From a virus, in IMG/VR virus record IMGVR_UViG_3300009160_000191, positions 1 to 21,951 of that record: a DNA stretch of 21,951 nt. One strand, written 5' to 3'. Positions 5,455 to 13,463 of the stretch are shown here, piece by piece (the first letter of the stretch is position 1; each line of letters begins with the position of its first letter). The notes beneath the pieces were generated by a model. It was not told where the DNA came from and searched no databases. It saw only the letters and a list, made by a program, of their open reading frames with translations. A program made the position numbers and the translations under genes.

Positions 5455-5898
5455 ATGGAAAATAGATCATGTCCACTTCCTACGCATGATATTGAGGTTA
5501 ATTTAAAGAACCGCAATTATGCATTTGAACATTATGGTTATGGCCCAGCTAATCCAGAAGAACCTAATAAAGTTTTCTGGCTTAAAAAGGCTATTATGTA
5601 TAACAATACAGAAGAAGAAGCTAAAACTTTAAGATGTGGAAATTGCTCGGCTTTTATTCAAACAACTGCAATGCTTGAATGTATTAAACAAGGATTAGAA
5701 AAATCTGCTGATATGGAAGGTGGATACGATGAAGAAATGATTGCATCGGCTGATTTAGGCTTTTGCGAATTATTTTCTTTTAAGTGCGCAGCTGCTAGAA
5801 CATGCGATGCATGGTTAGCTGGTGGTCCAATGGATGATGCACGTTATGAAAAAGTAGATAAAGAACTTGAGATGCGTGATAATAGCGAGCAAGACTAA
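5455..5898 (+). CDS. Seven-cysteine protein, possible metal or Fe-S binder
   Basis: The 147-residue product has cysteines at about 6, 61, 64, 76, 104, 111 and 117: an RCGNC knuckle, then LEC, GFC, FKC and RTC. The conserved-looking centre, AKTLRCGNCSAFIQTTAMLECI, and the C-terminal CELFSFKCAAARTCDAW are spaced like ligands of a metal cluster. HiPIP-like Fe-S binding has been suggested for similar phage proteins, but I cannot verify that. The rest is acidic. It lies within the pre-portal small-gene block and ends in a TAATG overlap with a beta-rich virion-type gene. Function unknown; zinc or disulfide stabilisation are alternatives. Confidence 0.6.
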   Translation: MENRSCPLPTHDIEVNLKNRNYAFEHYGYGPANPEEPNKVFWLKKAIMYNNTEEEAKTLRCGNCSAFIQTTAMLECIKQGLEKSADMEGGYDEEMIASADLGFCELFSFKCAAARTCDAWLAGGPMDDARYEKVDKELEMRDNSEQD

Positions 5899-6482
5899 TG
5901 GCTATTAATATATCTAGAGAATCAGACACTACAAAATCTAGGCATGTTAATCCAGCTTATGTAGATAAAGATGGCATAAGTTATATTGCTGGATCTGATA
6001 GACCATTTCCTATTTTAGATATTAATCATCTACGCTTGCATGAAGGTAGAGCTTTTAAAGCATACAGAATATATCCAGGTGCAACAAAATTAGCAAATGG
6101 AGCAAGTTGTAATATAGCAGTTGCATGGGCTAGTGGCGTATATGCACATGTATTAGTTGATGCAAGTTGTGGTGGAGATGCTGAACTTTACATGTATGAA
6201 GATGCAACTGTATCTGGAGGAACATCATTTACAGCAATTAAAAGAAATAGAACAAGTGCAACAACAAGTCAATCAGCAATATTGATTAATCCAACTGTAA
6301 CAGTAACTGGAACTGAAATAGATGCAGAAATTATTGCTGGTGGATCTGGTAAAAAATCTGGTGGCGCTGGATCTAGTGCTTTAGAAATAGTATTAAATCC
6401 ATTAACGACATATTTATTTAGATTAACTAATGTGAGTGGGGCTTCTCAAATGGCTGAATTATTTTTAGAGTGGTATGAATAA
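5898..6482 (+). CDS. Beta-rich probable virion protein (decoration/fibre-like)
   Basis: The 194-residue product is dominated by alternating short strands and Gly/Ser/Thr/Asn turns (AYRIYPGATKLANGASCNIA, YAHVLVDASCGGDAELYMYE, TYLFRLTNVSGASQMAEL) and ends EWYE. Proteins of this size and composition, closing with an xxRLTNxSG...WYE strand, occur in podovirus structural modules and are usually called hypothetical or head-decoration proteins. No enzyme motif, signal peptide or membrane segment is seen. Position upstream of the portal supports a virion role; exact identity is open. Confidence 0.55.
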   Translation: MAINISRESDTTKSRHVNPAYVDKDGISYIAGSDRPFPILDINHLRLHEGRAFKAYRIYPGATKLANGASCNIAVAWASGVYAHVLVDASCGGDAELYMYEDATVSGGTSFTAIKRNRTSATTSQSAILINPTVTVTGTEIDAEIIAGGSGKKSGGAGSSALEIVLNPLTTYLFRLTNVSGASQMAELFLEWYE

Positions 6483-6754
6483 TGACTTTAAAGAAACATC
6501 AGAATCCTAAAGGTGGATTAAATGAAGCTGGTAGAAAATACTTTGAAAAAAAAGAAGGTGGTAATTTACAATCTCCAGTAAAAAATGGAACTAATCCTAG
6601 ACGCGTATCTTTTGCTGCTAGATTTGGTGGAATGAATGGTCCGTTAGTAGATAAGAATGGAAAGCCTACTAGATTAAAGTTAGCATTAAAGGCTTGGGGA
6701 TTTGGTAGTAAAGAAGCAGCAACAAACTTTGCAAATAAAAATAAGAAATCATAG
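6482..6754 (+). CDS. DUF6321-type basic protein
   Basis: The 90-residue product shows GGLNEAGRKYFEKKEGGNL (11-29), a PV block, then RRVSFAARFGGMNGPLVDKN (40-59) and GKPTRLKLALKAWGF. That order (GLNxxGRxYF...LxxPV...SFxARxxGMxGP...GKPTRxxLALxxW) is the signature I associate with the small phage family DUF6321. Relatives often have cysteines in the ARxxGM and final W-x-C positions; here Phe and Gly replace them. The protein is basic with a lysine tail (NKNKKS). Function is unknown. It overlaps the upstream gene (TAATG) and is followed 8 nt later by the portal gene. Confidence 0.7.
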   Translation: MTLKKHQNPKGGLNEAGRKYFEKKEGGNLQSPVKNGTNPRRVSFAARFGGMNGPLVDKNGKPTRLKLALKAWGFGSKEAATNFANKNKKS

Positions 6755-6762
6755 GGATTAAT

Positions 6763-8349
6763 ATGGCTGAAATGATGAGATTATCTGCTGATGATGTTTT
6801 AAAAAGACATGAAAAAGCTCTAACAAAAAAAGAAGATTTTAGATCTTTATACGAAGAATGTTATGAGTTTGCGTTACCACAACGTAATCTTTATGACGGC
6901 TATTATGATGGTAAAACATCTGGCCAAAAGAAAATGAATCGTGTATTTGATGCTACTGCTATTAACTCTACACAACGATTTGCTAATCGTATGCAATCTG
7001 GCATATTCCCACCACAACGTAAATGGTGCAGATTAGAGCCAGGCACAGATATTCCACAAGAACGTAAAGCACAAGCTCAAGCATCATTAGATGTTTATGC
7101 AGATAAAATGTTTGCTGCACTAAAGCAATCAAACTTTGATATTGCTATTGGTGAGTTCTTACTTGATCTATCAGTAGGCACTGCTGTAATGATGGTGCAA
7201 CCTGGTGATGATATTAATCCAATTAACTTTATTCCTGTGCCACAATTCTTAGTATCATTTGAAGAAGGTGCTAATGGTCAAGTAGACAATGTATATAGAC
7301 GTATGCGCATTAAAGGCGAGTCTATTATGCGTCAATGGCCAGATGCAAATATCCCAGAAGATCTACAAAGAAAAATAGATCAAAAGCCAACAGACGATTT
7401 AGACTTTATTGAGGCTACTATTTTAGATCAAAAACGTGGTGATTTCTGTTATCACGTTATTCATAAGGAATCTAAAACAGAGTTAGTCTATAGACGTATG
7501 ACTAGAAGTCCATGGATTGTATCTCGTTACGCTAAAGTAGCTGGTGAAATTTATGGCCGTGGTCCATTAATTACTGCATTGCCAGATATTAAAACTCTTA
7601 ATAAGACATTAGAGTTAGTGTTAAAAAATGCTTCATTAGCTATTGCTGGTGTTTATACAGCAGCAGATGATGGTGTATTGAATCCTAATACAGTTAAAAT
7701 TATTCCAGGTGCTATTATTCCTGTAGCACGTAATGGTGGCCCACAAGGCGAATCATTAAAGCCATTACCACGTGCTGGTGACTTTAACGTATCTCAAATC
7801 ATTATGAATGACTTACGTATGAGCATTAAACGTATTTTGCTTGATGAGTCATTACCACCAGATAACATGTCAGCTCGATCAGCTACAGAAGTTGTAGAGC
7901 GCATGAAAGAATTATCACAAAATCTAGGATCAGCATTTGGTCGTTTAATCAATGAAACAATGATTCCATTAGTTACCAAAATATTAGGTGTTATGGATGA
8001 TCGTGGCATGATTAACTTACCACTTAAAGTTAATGGTCTTGAAATTAAAGTATCAGCAGTAGCACCATTAGCACAAGCTCAAGCTATGGAAGAAGTGCAG
8101 AATGTATTGCAGTATGCACAAATAGTTCAAGGTGCTGGACCACAAGCTCAGTCAATTATTAAGATTGATGCTATGATGGAGTTTATAGCAGATAAGCTTG
8201 GAGTGCCACAACGCATTCTAAATACAGCAGAAGAACGTATGCTTATTCAACAACAACAAATGCAAATGGCTGCTATGGCAGCTCAAGCAGCACCAGAAGC
8301 AGTGCCAGAGATGGTTAAAGGTGCTATGAAACAGCAAGGTGGTATGTAA
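6763..8349 (+). CDS. Portal / head-to-tail connector protein (T7 gp8-like)
   Basis: The 528-residue product matches T7 gp8-type connectors in length (T7 gp8 is 536) and sequence style. The N-terminal helix region has YEECYEFALPQRNLY (30-44), then RMQSGIFPPQRKWCRLEPG (76-94), the family's characteristic P-x-W-x-x-L segment. A beta-rich wing follows, and a clip/stem helix region includes SARSATEVVERMKELSQNLG. The C-terminus is Gln/Met/Ala-rich (QQQQMQMAAMAAQAA). Twelve copies form the ring at one capsid vertex through which DNA enters and leaves and to which the tail attaches. AGGGA at 6753-6757 serves as ribosome-binding site. It overlaps the next gene by TAATG. Confidence 0.93.
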   Translation: MAEMMRLSADDVLKRHEKALTKKEDFRSLYEECYEFALPQRNLYDGYYDGKTSGQKKMNRVFDATAINSTQRFANRMQSGIFPPQRKWCRLEPGTDIPQERKAQAQASLDVYADKMFAALKQSNFDIAIGEFLLDLSVGTAVMMVQPGDDINPINFIPVPQFLVSFEEGANGQVDNVYRRMRIKGESIMRQWPDANIPEDLQRKIDQKPTDDLDFIEATILDQKRGDFCYHVIHKESKTELVYRRMTRSPWIVSRYAKVAGEIYGRGPLITALPDIKTLNKTLELVLKNASLAIAGVYTAADDGVLNPNTVKIIPGAIIPVARNGGPQGESLKPLPRAGDFNVSQIIMNDLRMSIKRILLDESLPPDNMSARSATEVVERMKELSQNLGSAFGRLINETMIPLVTKILGVMDDRGMINLPLKVNGLEIKVSAVAPLAQAQAMEEVQNVLQYAQIVQGAGPQAQSIIKIDAMMEFIADKLGVPQRILNTAEERMLIQQQQMQMAAMAAQAAPEAVPEMVKGAMKQQGGM

Positions 8350-8615
8350 TGGCTGGATGGGAAGATTTAGAACAAGCATTACCGCTTGATGTTAGAGATG
8401 TTAGTCAAGCTAGAGAAGATCTAGACAGACTAGCATTACGTGTATTAGGTGATGAAGATGGAAATAAATTGATGGATTGGTTACGCCAATCTGTTTTAGA
8501 GCAACCAGTTGCCTTGCCTGGTAGCGATTCTAGTTATGCTTACTACCGAGAAGGTCAGAATAGTATAGTCAGAGATTTAGAAGCAAGGTTAATTCGCGCA
8601 AGGAAAATAAAATGA
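8349..8615 (+). CDS. Bbp19-like small structural protein
   Basis: The 88-residue acidic helical product has a helix with LRVLGDEDGNKLMDWLRQSV (31-50), then SSYAYYREGQNSIVRDLEARL (61-81). The F/L-xxxxGxxxLxxL...YREGQxxxVxxIxxxI arrangement is the one seen in Bbp19-type podovirus structural proteins encoded between portal and scaffold. Its location here agrees. The precise virion position and copy number are unknown. It overlaps the portal stop (TAATG) and the scaffold start by 4 nt. Confidence 0.6.
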   Translation: MAGWEDLEQALPLDVRDVSQAREDLDRLALRVLGDEDGNKLMDWLRQSVLEQPVALPGSDSSYAYYREGQNSIVRDLEARLIRARKIK

Positions 8616-9394
8616 CAGACGACGTAATCGAGCCTAGTAGCTCTGAGGAATCTTCTCAAGACACTGGCCTACTCGATAATGTAAATGTAGAACCAGCGGC
8701 AGAAGCAGACTCAACAAAAACAGACATATCACATCTTGATAAACCAGAAGATGATGGCCCATTAGAAAGACCAGATTGGTGGCCAGAAAATTTCTGGAAA
8801 AAAGATGATGCAGAACCAGATTTAGAAGCGATTGCAAAATCGTGGACAGATCTTCGTAAGCAAATTTCACAAGGCAAACATAAAGCTCCAGCAGATGGAA
8901 ACTATGATTTGGCTGCATTTGGAGGAACTCCAGATACAGATCCAGTCAAAAGCCATGTAGTATCATGGGCTAAAGAGTATGGCGTAAGTCAAGTAGCTTT
9001 AGATGCTTTAGTTTCAAAGGTAGTTGAAATGAATGCCAACTCATCTCAAACAGCAACAGTAAACTTAGAGCAAGAACGTAAATCACTAGGGCCTAATGCA
9101 GATGCTCGTATTAAAAGCGTTGTTCAATGGGGAACTAGCCTTGTTCATAAAGGCGTATGGGGTAAAGATGACTTTGAAGAATTTAAAGTTATGGGTGGAA
9201 CTGCTAAAGGGATATCTGCTTTAGAAAAGATTAGAGCTGCTTATGAAGGTAGAGTTCCAACAGAAAGCGCACCAGCAGATGGAGCGCCATCTAAAACAGA
9301 GTTATATGCTATGGTAGGAGATCCAAAATACAAAACAGACCCAGCTTACAGGGCTAAAGTAGAGAAAATGTTTCAATCTTCCTTTGGAAGTTAA
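8612..9394 (+). CDS. Scaffolding / capsid assembly protein (T7 gp9-like)
   Basis: The 260-residue product is acidic and low-complexity at its N-terminus (residues 1-50, rich in Ser, Glu and Asp). It has an RPDWWPENFW segment (53-62), a central helical region and a basic C-terminal end (YRAKVEKMFQSSFGS). The DWWPxxFW...AKSxxxLRKQ pattern with an acidic head is typical of podovirus scaffolds, which line the prohead interior, guide coat polymerisation and leave before or during packaging. It lies immediately before the major capsid gene, separated by a terminator and a new promoter region, so scaffold and coat levels can differ. Confidence 0.82.
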   Translation: MTDDVIEPSSSEESSQDTGLLDNVNVEPAAEADSTKTDISHLDKPEDDGPLERPDWWPENFWKKDDAEPDLEAIAKSWTDLRKQISQGKHKAPADGNYDLAAFGGTPDTDPVKSHVVSWAKEYGVSQVALDALVSKVVEMNANSSQTATVNLEQERKSLGPNADARIKSVVQWGTSLVHKGVWGKDDFEEFKVMGGTAKGISALEKIRAAYEGRVPTESAPADGAPSKTELYAMVGDPKYKTDPAYRAKVEKMFQSSFGS

Positions 9395-9410
9395 TCTATG
9401 TAATAAACTA

Positions 9411-9437
9411 GGCCCACTTAATTGTGGGCTTTTTTTT
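9411..9437 (+). terminator. Rho-independent terminator after scaffold gene
   Basis: GCCCAC (9412-9417) pairs perfectly with GTGGGC (9424-9429) around a TTAATT loop, and a flanking G-T pair can extend it. Eight T residues follow (9430-9437). This is a textbook intrinsic terminator 17 nt after the scaffold stop, ending or attenuating the 566-9394 operon before the capsid gene. Confidence 0.9.
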
Positions 9438-9442
9438 GCATA

Positions 9443-9461
9443 AAACACTTGCCAAACACTT
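9443..9461 (+). repeat. Two AAACACTT direct repeats one helical turn apart
   Basis: AAACACTT occurs at 9443-9450 and again at 9454-9461, offset 11 bp, so both copies face the same side of the helix. They flank and overlap the putative -35 box TTGCCA of the capsid promoter. A further near-repeat, TTAAAAATCTG/TTAAAAACTG, follows at 9460-9480. This could be an operator or activator site; no protein is identified. Confidence 0.5.
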
Positions 9462-9477
9462 AAAAATCTGTTAAAAA
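9449..9477 (+). promoter_or_regulatory. Candidate promoter for major capsid gene
   Basis: TTGCCA (9449-9454, 5/6 to the -35 consensus) is separated by 17 bp from TAAAAA (9472-9477, 4/6 to the -10 consensus). It begins 12 bases after the terminator T-run and would give a leader of about 135 nt. That leader has weak hairpins, such as GCTAT/ATAGC at 9532-9546. A dedicated promoter for the most abundant protein is biologically sensible (compare phi10 of T7), but the -10 is imperfect. Confidence 0.4.
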
Positions 9478-9618
9478 CTGCTCAAGGCTCATTGCATTCG
9501 CAACCCTTCACACAAGTTGTCTTGTCGTTTGGCTATCGTAAATAGCAAGCACTGGCCCAGGCTTTATCTGGCTAACCAAAGCGATAAACTTTATTTTTAT
9601 CAATTCTAGGAGAATAAC

Positions 9619-10461
9619 ATGGCTATTGGATTATCTAATGCTTTTGTAACGCTCTTTGATGCCGAAGTTAAACAGGCTTACCAAGGTAAGGCAGAATTAG
9701 TTGGTGCTGTTAGACAAAGACGCGGTGTTGAAGGCTCAGTAGTAAAATTTCCTAAAGTAGGCAAAGGTGTTGCTACTTTAAGAATCCCACAAACAGACGT
9801 AACACCATTAAATGCAACATGGTCACAAGTAACTGCTACGCTTGCAGATTGGAATGCAGCAGAATATTCTGACATTTTTATGCAACAAAAAGTAAACTTT
9901 GACGAAAGACAAGAGTTAGTGCAATTAGTAGCTAACGCTATTGGTAGACGTCAAGACCAAATGATTCTTGATGCACTTGCTGCTTCATCAACATCATTAA
10001 CAGTGTCTAACGACATTGGCACTACAGACTCTAACCTTAACGTAGCTAAACTACGTGAAGCTAAACGTCTATTAGACAAAAACAATGTTCCACCAATGGA
10101 TCGCCATATTGTTTTACATGGCAATGGCTTGGCTTCATTACTTTCAGAAACAGCAGTAACTTCTTCTGACTTTAATACAGTTAAAGCACTTGTAGCTGGC
10201 GAAATCAATACATTCTTAGGTTTCACATTCCATGTATTGGGTGATCGTTCAGAAGGTGGTTTAGCAATTGATGGCTCTTTAGACAGAACAATGTTCGCGT
10301 TCCATAAAGATGCTGTTGGTTACGCAGAAGGCATAGCTCCTCGCACAGAAATCAATTATGTTCCAGAAAAAACATCATTCCTTGTGAATGCAATTTTCTC
10401 TGCTACAGCAACAACAATTGATGCTGAGGGTATCGTTCAACTCACTTGCCGTGAAACTTAA
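9619..10461 (+). CDS. Major capsid protein
   Basis: The 280-residue product is a coat protein by sequence style and position: after the scaffold, isolated by its own terminator/promoter gap, with the strongest ribosome-binding site in the region (AGGAG 9608-9612, 6 nt spacing). Features are an N-terminal arm (AFVTLFDAEVKQAYQ), GAVRQRRGVEGSVVKFPKVG (about 30-49), a mostly beta region with WNAAEYSDIFMQQKVNFDER, and the helix ending AIGRRQDQMILDALAAS, a spine-helix-like element of HK97-fold coats. It resembles the Phage_capsid_2 style more than T7 gp10; subgroup assignment is tentative. No frameshifted long form is suggested. Confidence 0.88.
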   Translation: MAIGLSNAFVTLFDAEVKQAYQGKAELVGAVRQRRGVEGSVVKFPKVGKGVATLRIPQTDVTPLNATWSQVTATLADWNAAEYSDIFMQQKVNFDERQELVQLVANAIGRRQDQMILDALAASSTSLTVSNDIGTTDSNLNVAKLREAKRLLDKNNVPPMDRHIVLHGNGLASLLSETAVTSSDFNTVKALVAGEINTFLGFTFHVLGDRSEGGLAIDGSLDRTMFAFHKDAVGYAEGIAPRTEINYVPEKTSFLVNAIFSATATTIDAEGIVQLTCRET

Positions 10462-10478
10462 TCTAAGGAGAAAATATT

Positions 10479-10766
10479 ATGGCATTTTCAAGCACAGCGT
10501 TTCAACCTATTGGCGGACAATCAAAAGCTGGTAATGCTCCACAAGTTTGGAGTTATACCACTACTGATTCTGCTGCAACAGTTGATACATCAGGTTATTT
10601 CAATACAGTAGCTTCACTAGTAAAGGTAGGCGACATTATTTGGCGCGTAACTACTTCTTCTGGTTCAGTTTCAACAGCTGGTCAGCACGTTGTAATGTCT
10701 GTTTCAGCTGCTGGAGTTGTAGATGTATCTGATACAACAGCATTAACAGTAACAAATACAGACTAA
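10479..10766 (+). CDS. Small capsid-associated (decoration-like) protein
   Basis: The 95-residue product is beta-rich and Ser/Thr/Val-rich: QVWSYTTTDSAATVDTSGYF (22-41), LVKVGDIIWRVTTSSG, then a repeating V-S-x-A-A-G-V-V-D-V segment. Such ~100-aa proteins directly behind the major capsid gene in podoviruses are usually head-decoration or head-associated proteins; binding to the shell is inferred from position and composition. AAGGAG at 10465-10470, 8 nt before the start, indicates high expression. It ends just before a strong RNA hairpin. Confidence 0.6.
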   Translation: MAFSSTAFQPIGGQSKAGNAPQVWSYTTTDSAATVDTSGYFNTVASLVKVGDIIWRVTTSSGSVSTAGQHVVMSVSAAGVVDVSDTTALTVTNTD

Positions 10767-10791
10767 AAAACTGTATCGTAGTAAGTAACTT

Positions 10792-10825
10792 GGGTAAGGT
10801 GGGTGTTTTGGCACTCACCTTATTC
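10792..10825 (+). terminator. Strong hairpin between capsid and tail genes
   Basis: Positions 10792-10805 and 10812-10825 form a 14-bp stem (11 bp near-perfect core TAAGGTGGGTG with CACTCACCTTA, one internal G-T, plus three outer pairs of which two are G-T) around a TTTTGG loop. The stem is stronger than the 9411 terminator, but only TTCTCACA follows, so there is no U-tract. It may be a leaky terminator, an RNA-processing site or a 3' stabiliser for capsid mRNA. It occupies the same place as the T7 late terminator between genes 10 and 11. Confidence 0.6.
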
Positions 10826-10844
10826 TCACATCTGGAGATAGAGT

Positions 10845-11459
10845 ATGGCAGCTGGAGATTCAGCATTATCAGTTTGTTCTGATGCACTAATATTATTAGG
10901 CGCAAAGCCTATTTCTTCATTCACAGAAGGCACTGATGAGTCATCTACTTGCGATCGTTTATATTACGATATAAGAGATCAAGCATTAATGATTTATCCA
11001 TGGTCATTCTCATTTAAAAAAGTTCAATGTGCTAGACTGGTCACTACACCGGTTACCGAATATACATACGAATATCAATTACCATCAGATAGATTAGGCT
11101 CACCAAGAGCAGTCTATGATGCTAATGAAGTAGGATCTCATCCAAGAAATGATTATAGAATCATGGGTGATAAGATTCTAACTAATTACGAAGAAGTATG
11201 GGTAGATTATCAATACTCTGTTACAGAGCCTAATATGCCTGTATATTTCATTCAATTACTTAAATATCTATTGGCATGGCATATATGTGTGCCTATTACA
11301 GACCAAGTAGATAAAGCTCAATATTGGCAAGGTGTAGCTATAGGATCACCAGGCGAAAATGGACGTGGTGGTTATATGCGTCAAGCTATGAATATTGATG
11401 GCCAAGGACAACCCATAAATGCTATACAAGACTTCTCATTGATTAATGTGAGGTATTAA
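10845..11459 (+). CDS. Tail tubular protein A (T7 gp11-like gatekeeper)
   Basis: The 204-residue product (T7 gp11 is 196) starts with a helix SALSVCSDALILLGAKPISS and contains DESSTCDRLYYDIRDQALMI (about 30-49) followed by YPWSFSFKKVQ. This is the hallmark arrangement of gp11-type proteins (A-L-x-x-L-G...Y...R...L-x-x-x-P-W-x-F). Twelve copies form the adaptor ring beneath the portal and hold the nozzle. GGAG at 10834-10837 precedes the start. It overlaps the gp12-like gene by TAATG. Confidence 0.9.
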   Translation: MAAGDSALSVCSDALILLGAKPISSFTEGTDESSTCDRLYYDIRDQALMIYPWSFSFKKVQCARLVTTPVTEYTYEYQLPSDRLGSPRAVYDANEVGSHPRNDYRIMGDKILTNYEEVWVDYQYSVTEPNMPVYFIQLLKYLLAWHICVPITDQVDKAQYWQGVAIGSPGENGRGGYMRQAMNIDGQGQPINAIQDFSLINVRY

Positions 11460-13462
11460 TGGCTCGTTTTGTTACAGTCCAAACAAACTTCACTACAGGC
11501 GAACTAGATCCACTATTAAGAGCGCGTATTGATTTAAAGTCTTACGAGAATGCATTAGAAACAGCTCAAAATGTATTCTGTCAGCCACAAGGTGGAATCA
11601 CACGTAGATCTGGCACTCGCTATATTAACTCACTTCCAAACACTAGCACAGATTCTGCTGCTAATGGTGTTCGTCTAGTTGCATTTGAATTTTCAACATC
11701 AGATAGTTATATGCTTTGCTTTACGCATAATCGTGCATATATATATAAAAATGGTGCATTAATTACCAATATTAATGGCACAGGAAATTCATATCTATCT
11801 ACATCTGGCGTTAGTTTAACATCAGCTAGATTAAATGAAATGTGTTGGACTCAATCTGCTGATACATTAATAATTACGCATGAAGATATTAATCCAGTTA
11901 AGATTGTTCGTGGCGCATCTGATTCATTGTGGACTGCATCAGCATTAACTTTTGATAGTATTCCTAAATATGCATTTACATTAGCATATAGTAATCCAGC
12001 TGGAACATTAACACCATCAGCCATATCTGGAAAAATTAAAGTTACAGCATCTACTGGAACTCCATTTTCTGCTGCATCAGTAGGTCAATATATTAATATT
12101 ACGCCACAAGGTCGTGCAAAAATAATCCAATATTTATCTGGCACAGAAGTTAATGTAGTAACAGAATTTCCATTCTTTGATACTACCGCTGTTGCTACTG
12201 GAAATTGGGAAATTGAATCTGGATATGAAAGTGTTTGGTCATCAACAAAAGGATGGCCAAGAACAGTATCTTTCCATCAAGGTCGTTTATATTTTGGAGG
12301 ATCTAAGTCAAGGCCATCTACTATATGGGGATCTGTTGTAGGGTTATTTTTCCAATTTGAACCAACAGAAGGGCTAGATGACGATGCTTTAGAAGCTACG
12401 TTAGATACTAATACGTTCAATGCCATTACAGATATTATTTCTGGACGAGATCTTACTATCTTTACAACTGGTGGTGAGTTCTATGTGCCACAAAATGGTC
12501 TAGAACCTATTACTCCATTATCATTCTTTGTGCAGTCTACTAGCCGTAATGGAAGTAAACCTGGCATACGAGTGCAACAACTTGAAGGTGGTGTTATATT
12601 TGTGCAAAGACAAGGTAAGTCATTATCTGAAATTGCATATTCTGATACACAGCTTACTTATGTTACATCAAAGATATCTCTATTATCTGGCCATCTATTA
12701 AAAACACCTAAACGCATGGCATTAAGACGTGCAGTAAATACAGATGAAAATGATTTACTTCTTATTGTAAATGGAAGTGATGGGACATTAGCATCATACT
12801 CATTAATGAGATCACAAAATGTTATAGCTCCATCAGAACTTGTAACATCAGAAGGATCATTTATTGATATTGGTATAGATCTTACTACAATTTATGCTGT
12901 TATTAAAAGAACTATATCTGGCACAGACCAATATTATGTAGAAAAAGTAGAGCAAGGATTATTAACAGATAGTGCTAAAACTGGTGGTGCAGCAGCATCA
13001 GTATCTATGAGCCATTTAGTTGGTAAAGAAGTTAATGTTATTCTTGATGGTATTGTGCAAGCTAACCAAACAGTAGCAGCCGGTGGAACAGTAACATTTC
13101 CTAGATCATCTACAATTTCTTATGAAGTAGGATTGCCAATTACAGTTCAAGCTACTACAATGCCTATAGATTTAAAAATTCAAACTGGAACACGTTTAGG
13201 CTTTAAAAAACGTATTGTTGAAGTTAATGCATTGGTATTAGAAACACAGAATATGGTAGTAAATGGCATTGAAGTCCCATTTAGATCATTTGATACACCA
13301 TTAACATTAGATGCAGATGTTCCAGAATTTACAGGGACTAAAGTATTGCACGGAATTCTAGGGTATAGTAATGAAGCTAAAATTACTATCACTCAGAGCG
13401 CACCATTAAAGTTTACCTTATTAGGTATGGAATATAAAGTAGCAGTTCACCAGGGGACATAG
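11459..13462 (+). CDS. Tail tubular protein B (T7 gp12-like nozzle)
   Basis: The 667-residue product has the diagnostic gp12 N-terminus: QTNFTTGELDPLLRARIDLK (8-27), YENALETAQNVFCQPQGG and ITRRSGTRYI, in which the G-E-x-x-P-x-L-x-x-R and G-G-x-x-R-R-x-G-x-x-Y motifs are clear. Downstream it is beta-rich, with the propeller-type segment SFHQGRLYFGGSKSRPSTIW near residues 274-293. It is shorter than T7 gp12 (794). Six copies would form the tail nozzle that contacts the cell surface and forms the DNA exit channel. It follows the gp11-like gene directly, as in T7. Confidence 0.92.
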   Translation: MARFVTVQTNFTTGELDPLLRARIDLKSYENALETAQNVFCQPQGGITRRSGTRYINSLPNTSTDSAANGVRLVAFEFSTSDSYMLCFTHNRAYIYKNGALITNINGTGNSYLSTSGVSLTSARLNEMCWTQSADTLIITHEDINPVKIVRGASDSLWTASALTFDSIPKYAFTLAYSNPAGTLTPSAISGKIKVTASTGTPFSAASVGQYINITPQGRAKIIQYLSGTEVNVVTEFPFFDTTAVATGNWEIESGYESVWSSTKGWPRTVSFHQGRLYFGGSKSRPSTIWGSVVGLFFQFEPTEGLDDDALEATLDTNTFNAITDIISGRDLTIFTTGGEFYVPQNGLEPITPLSFFVQSTSRNGSKPGIRVQQLEGGVIFVQRQGKSLSEIAYSDTQLTYVTSKISLLSGHLLKTPKRMALRRAVNTDENDLLLIVNGSDGTLASYSLMRSQNVIAPSELVTSEGSFIDIGIDLTTIYAVIKRTISGTDQYYVEKVEQGLLTDSAKTGGAAASVSMSHLVGKEVNVILDGIVQANQTVAAGGTVTFPRSSTISYEVGLPITVQATTMPIDLKIQTGTRLGFKKRIVEVNALVLETQNMVVNGIEVPFRSFDTPLTLDADVPEFTGTKVLHGILGYSNEAKITITQSAPLKFTLLGMEYKVAVHQGT

Positions 13463-13463
13463 T

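Noticed and set aside
8634-8918. Minus-strand frames opposite the scaffold gene
   Set aside because: Leucine/serine-rich antisense shadows of an acidic low-complexity coding region; no independent support.
9395-9618. Small gene between scaffold and capsid
   Set aside because: No start codon with ribosome-binding site and adequate frame was found; the region holds the terminator, candidate promoter and leader.
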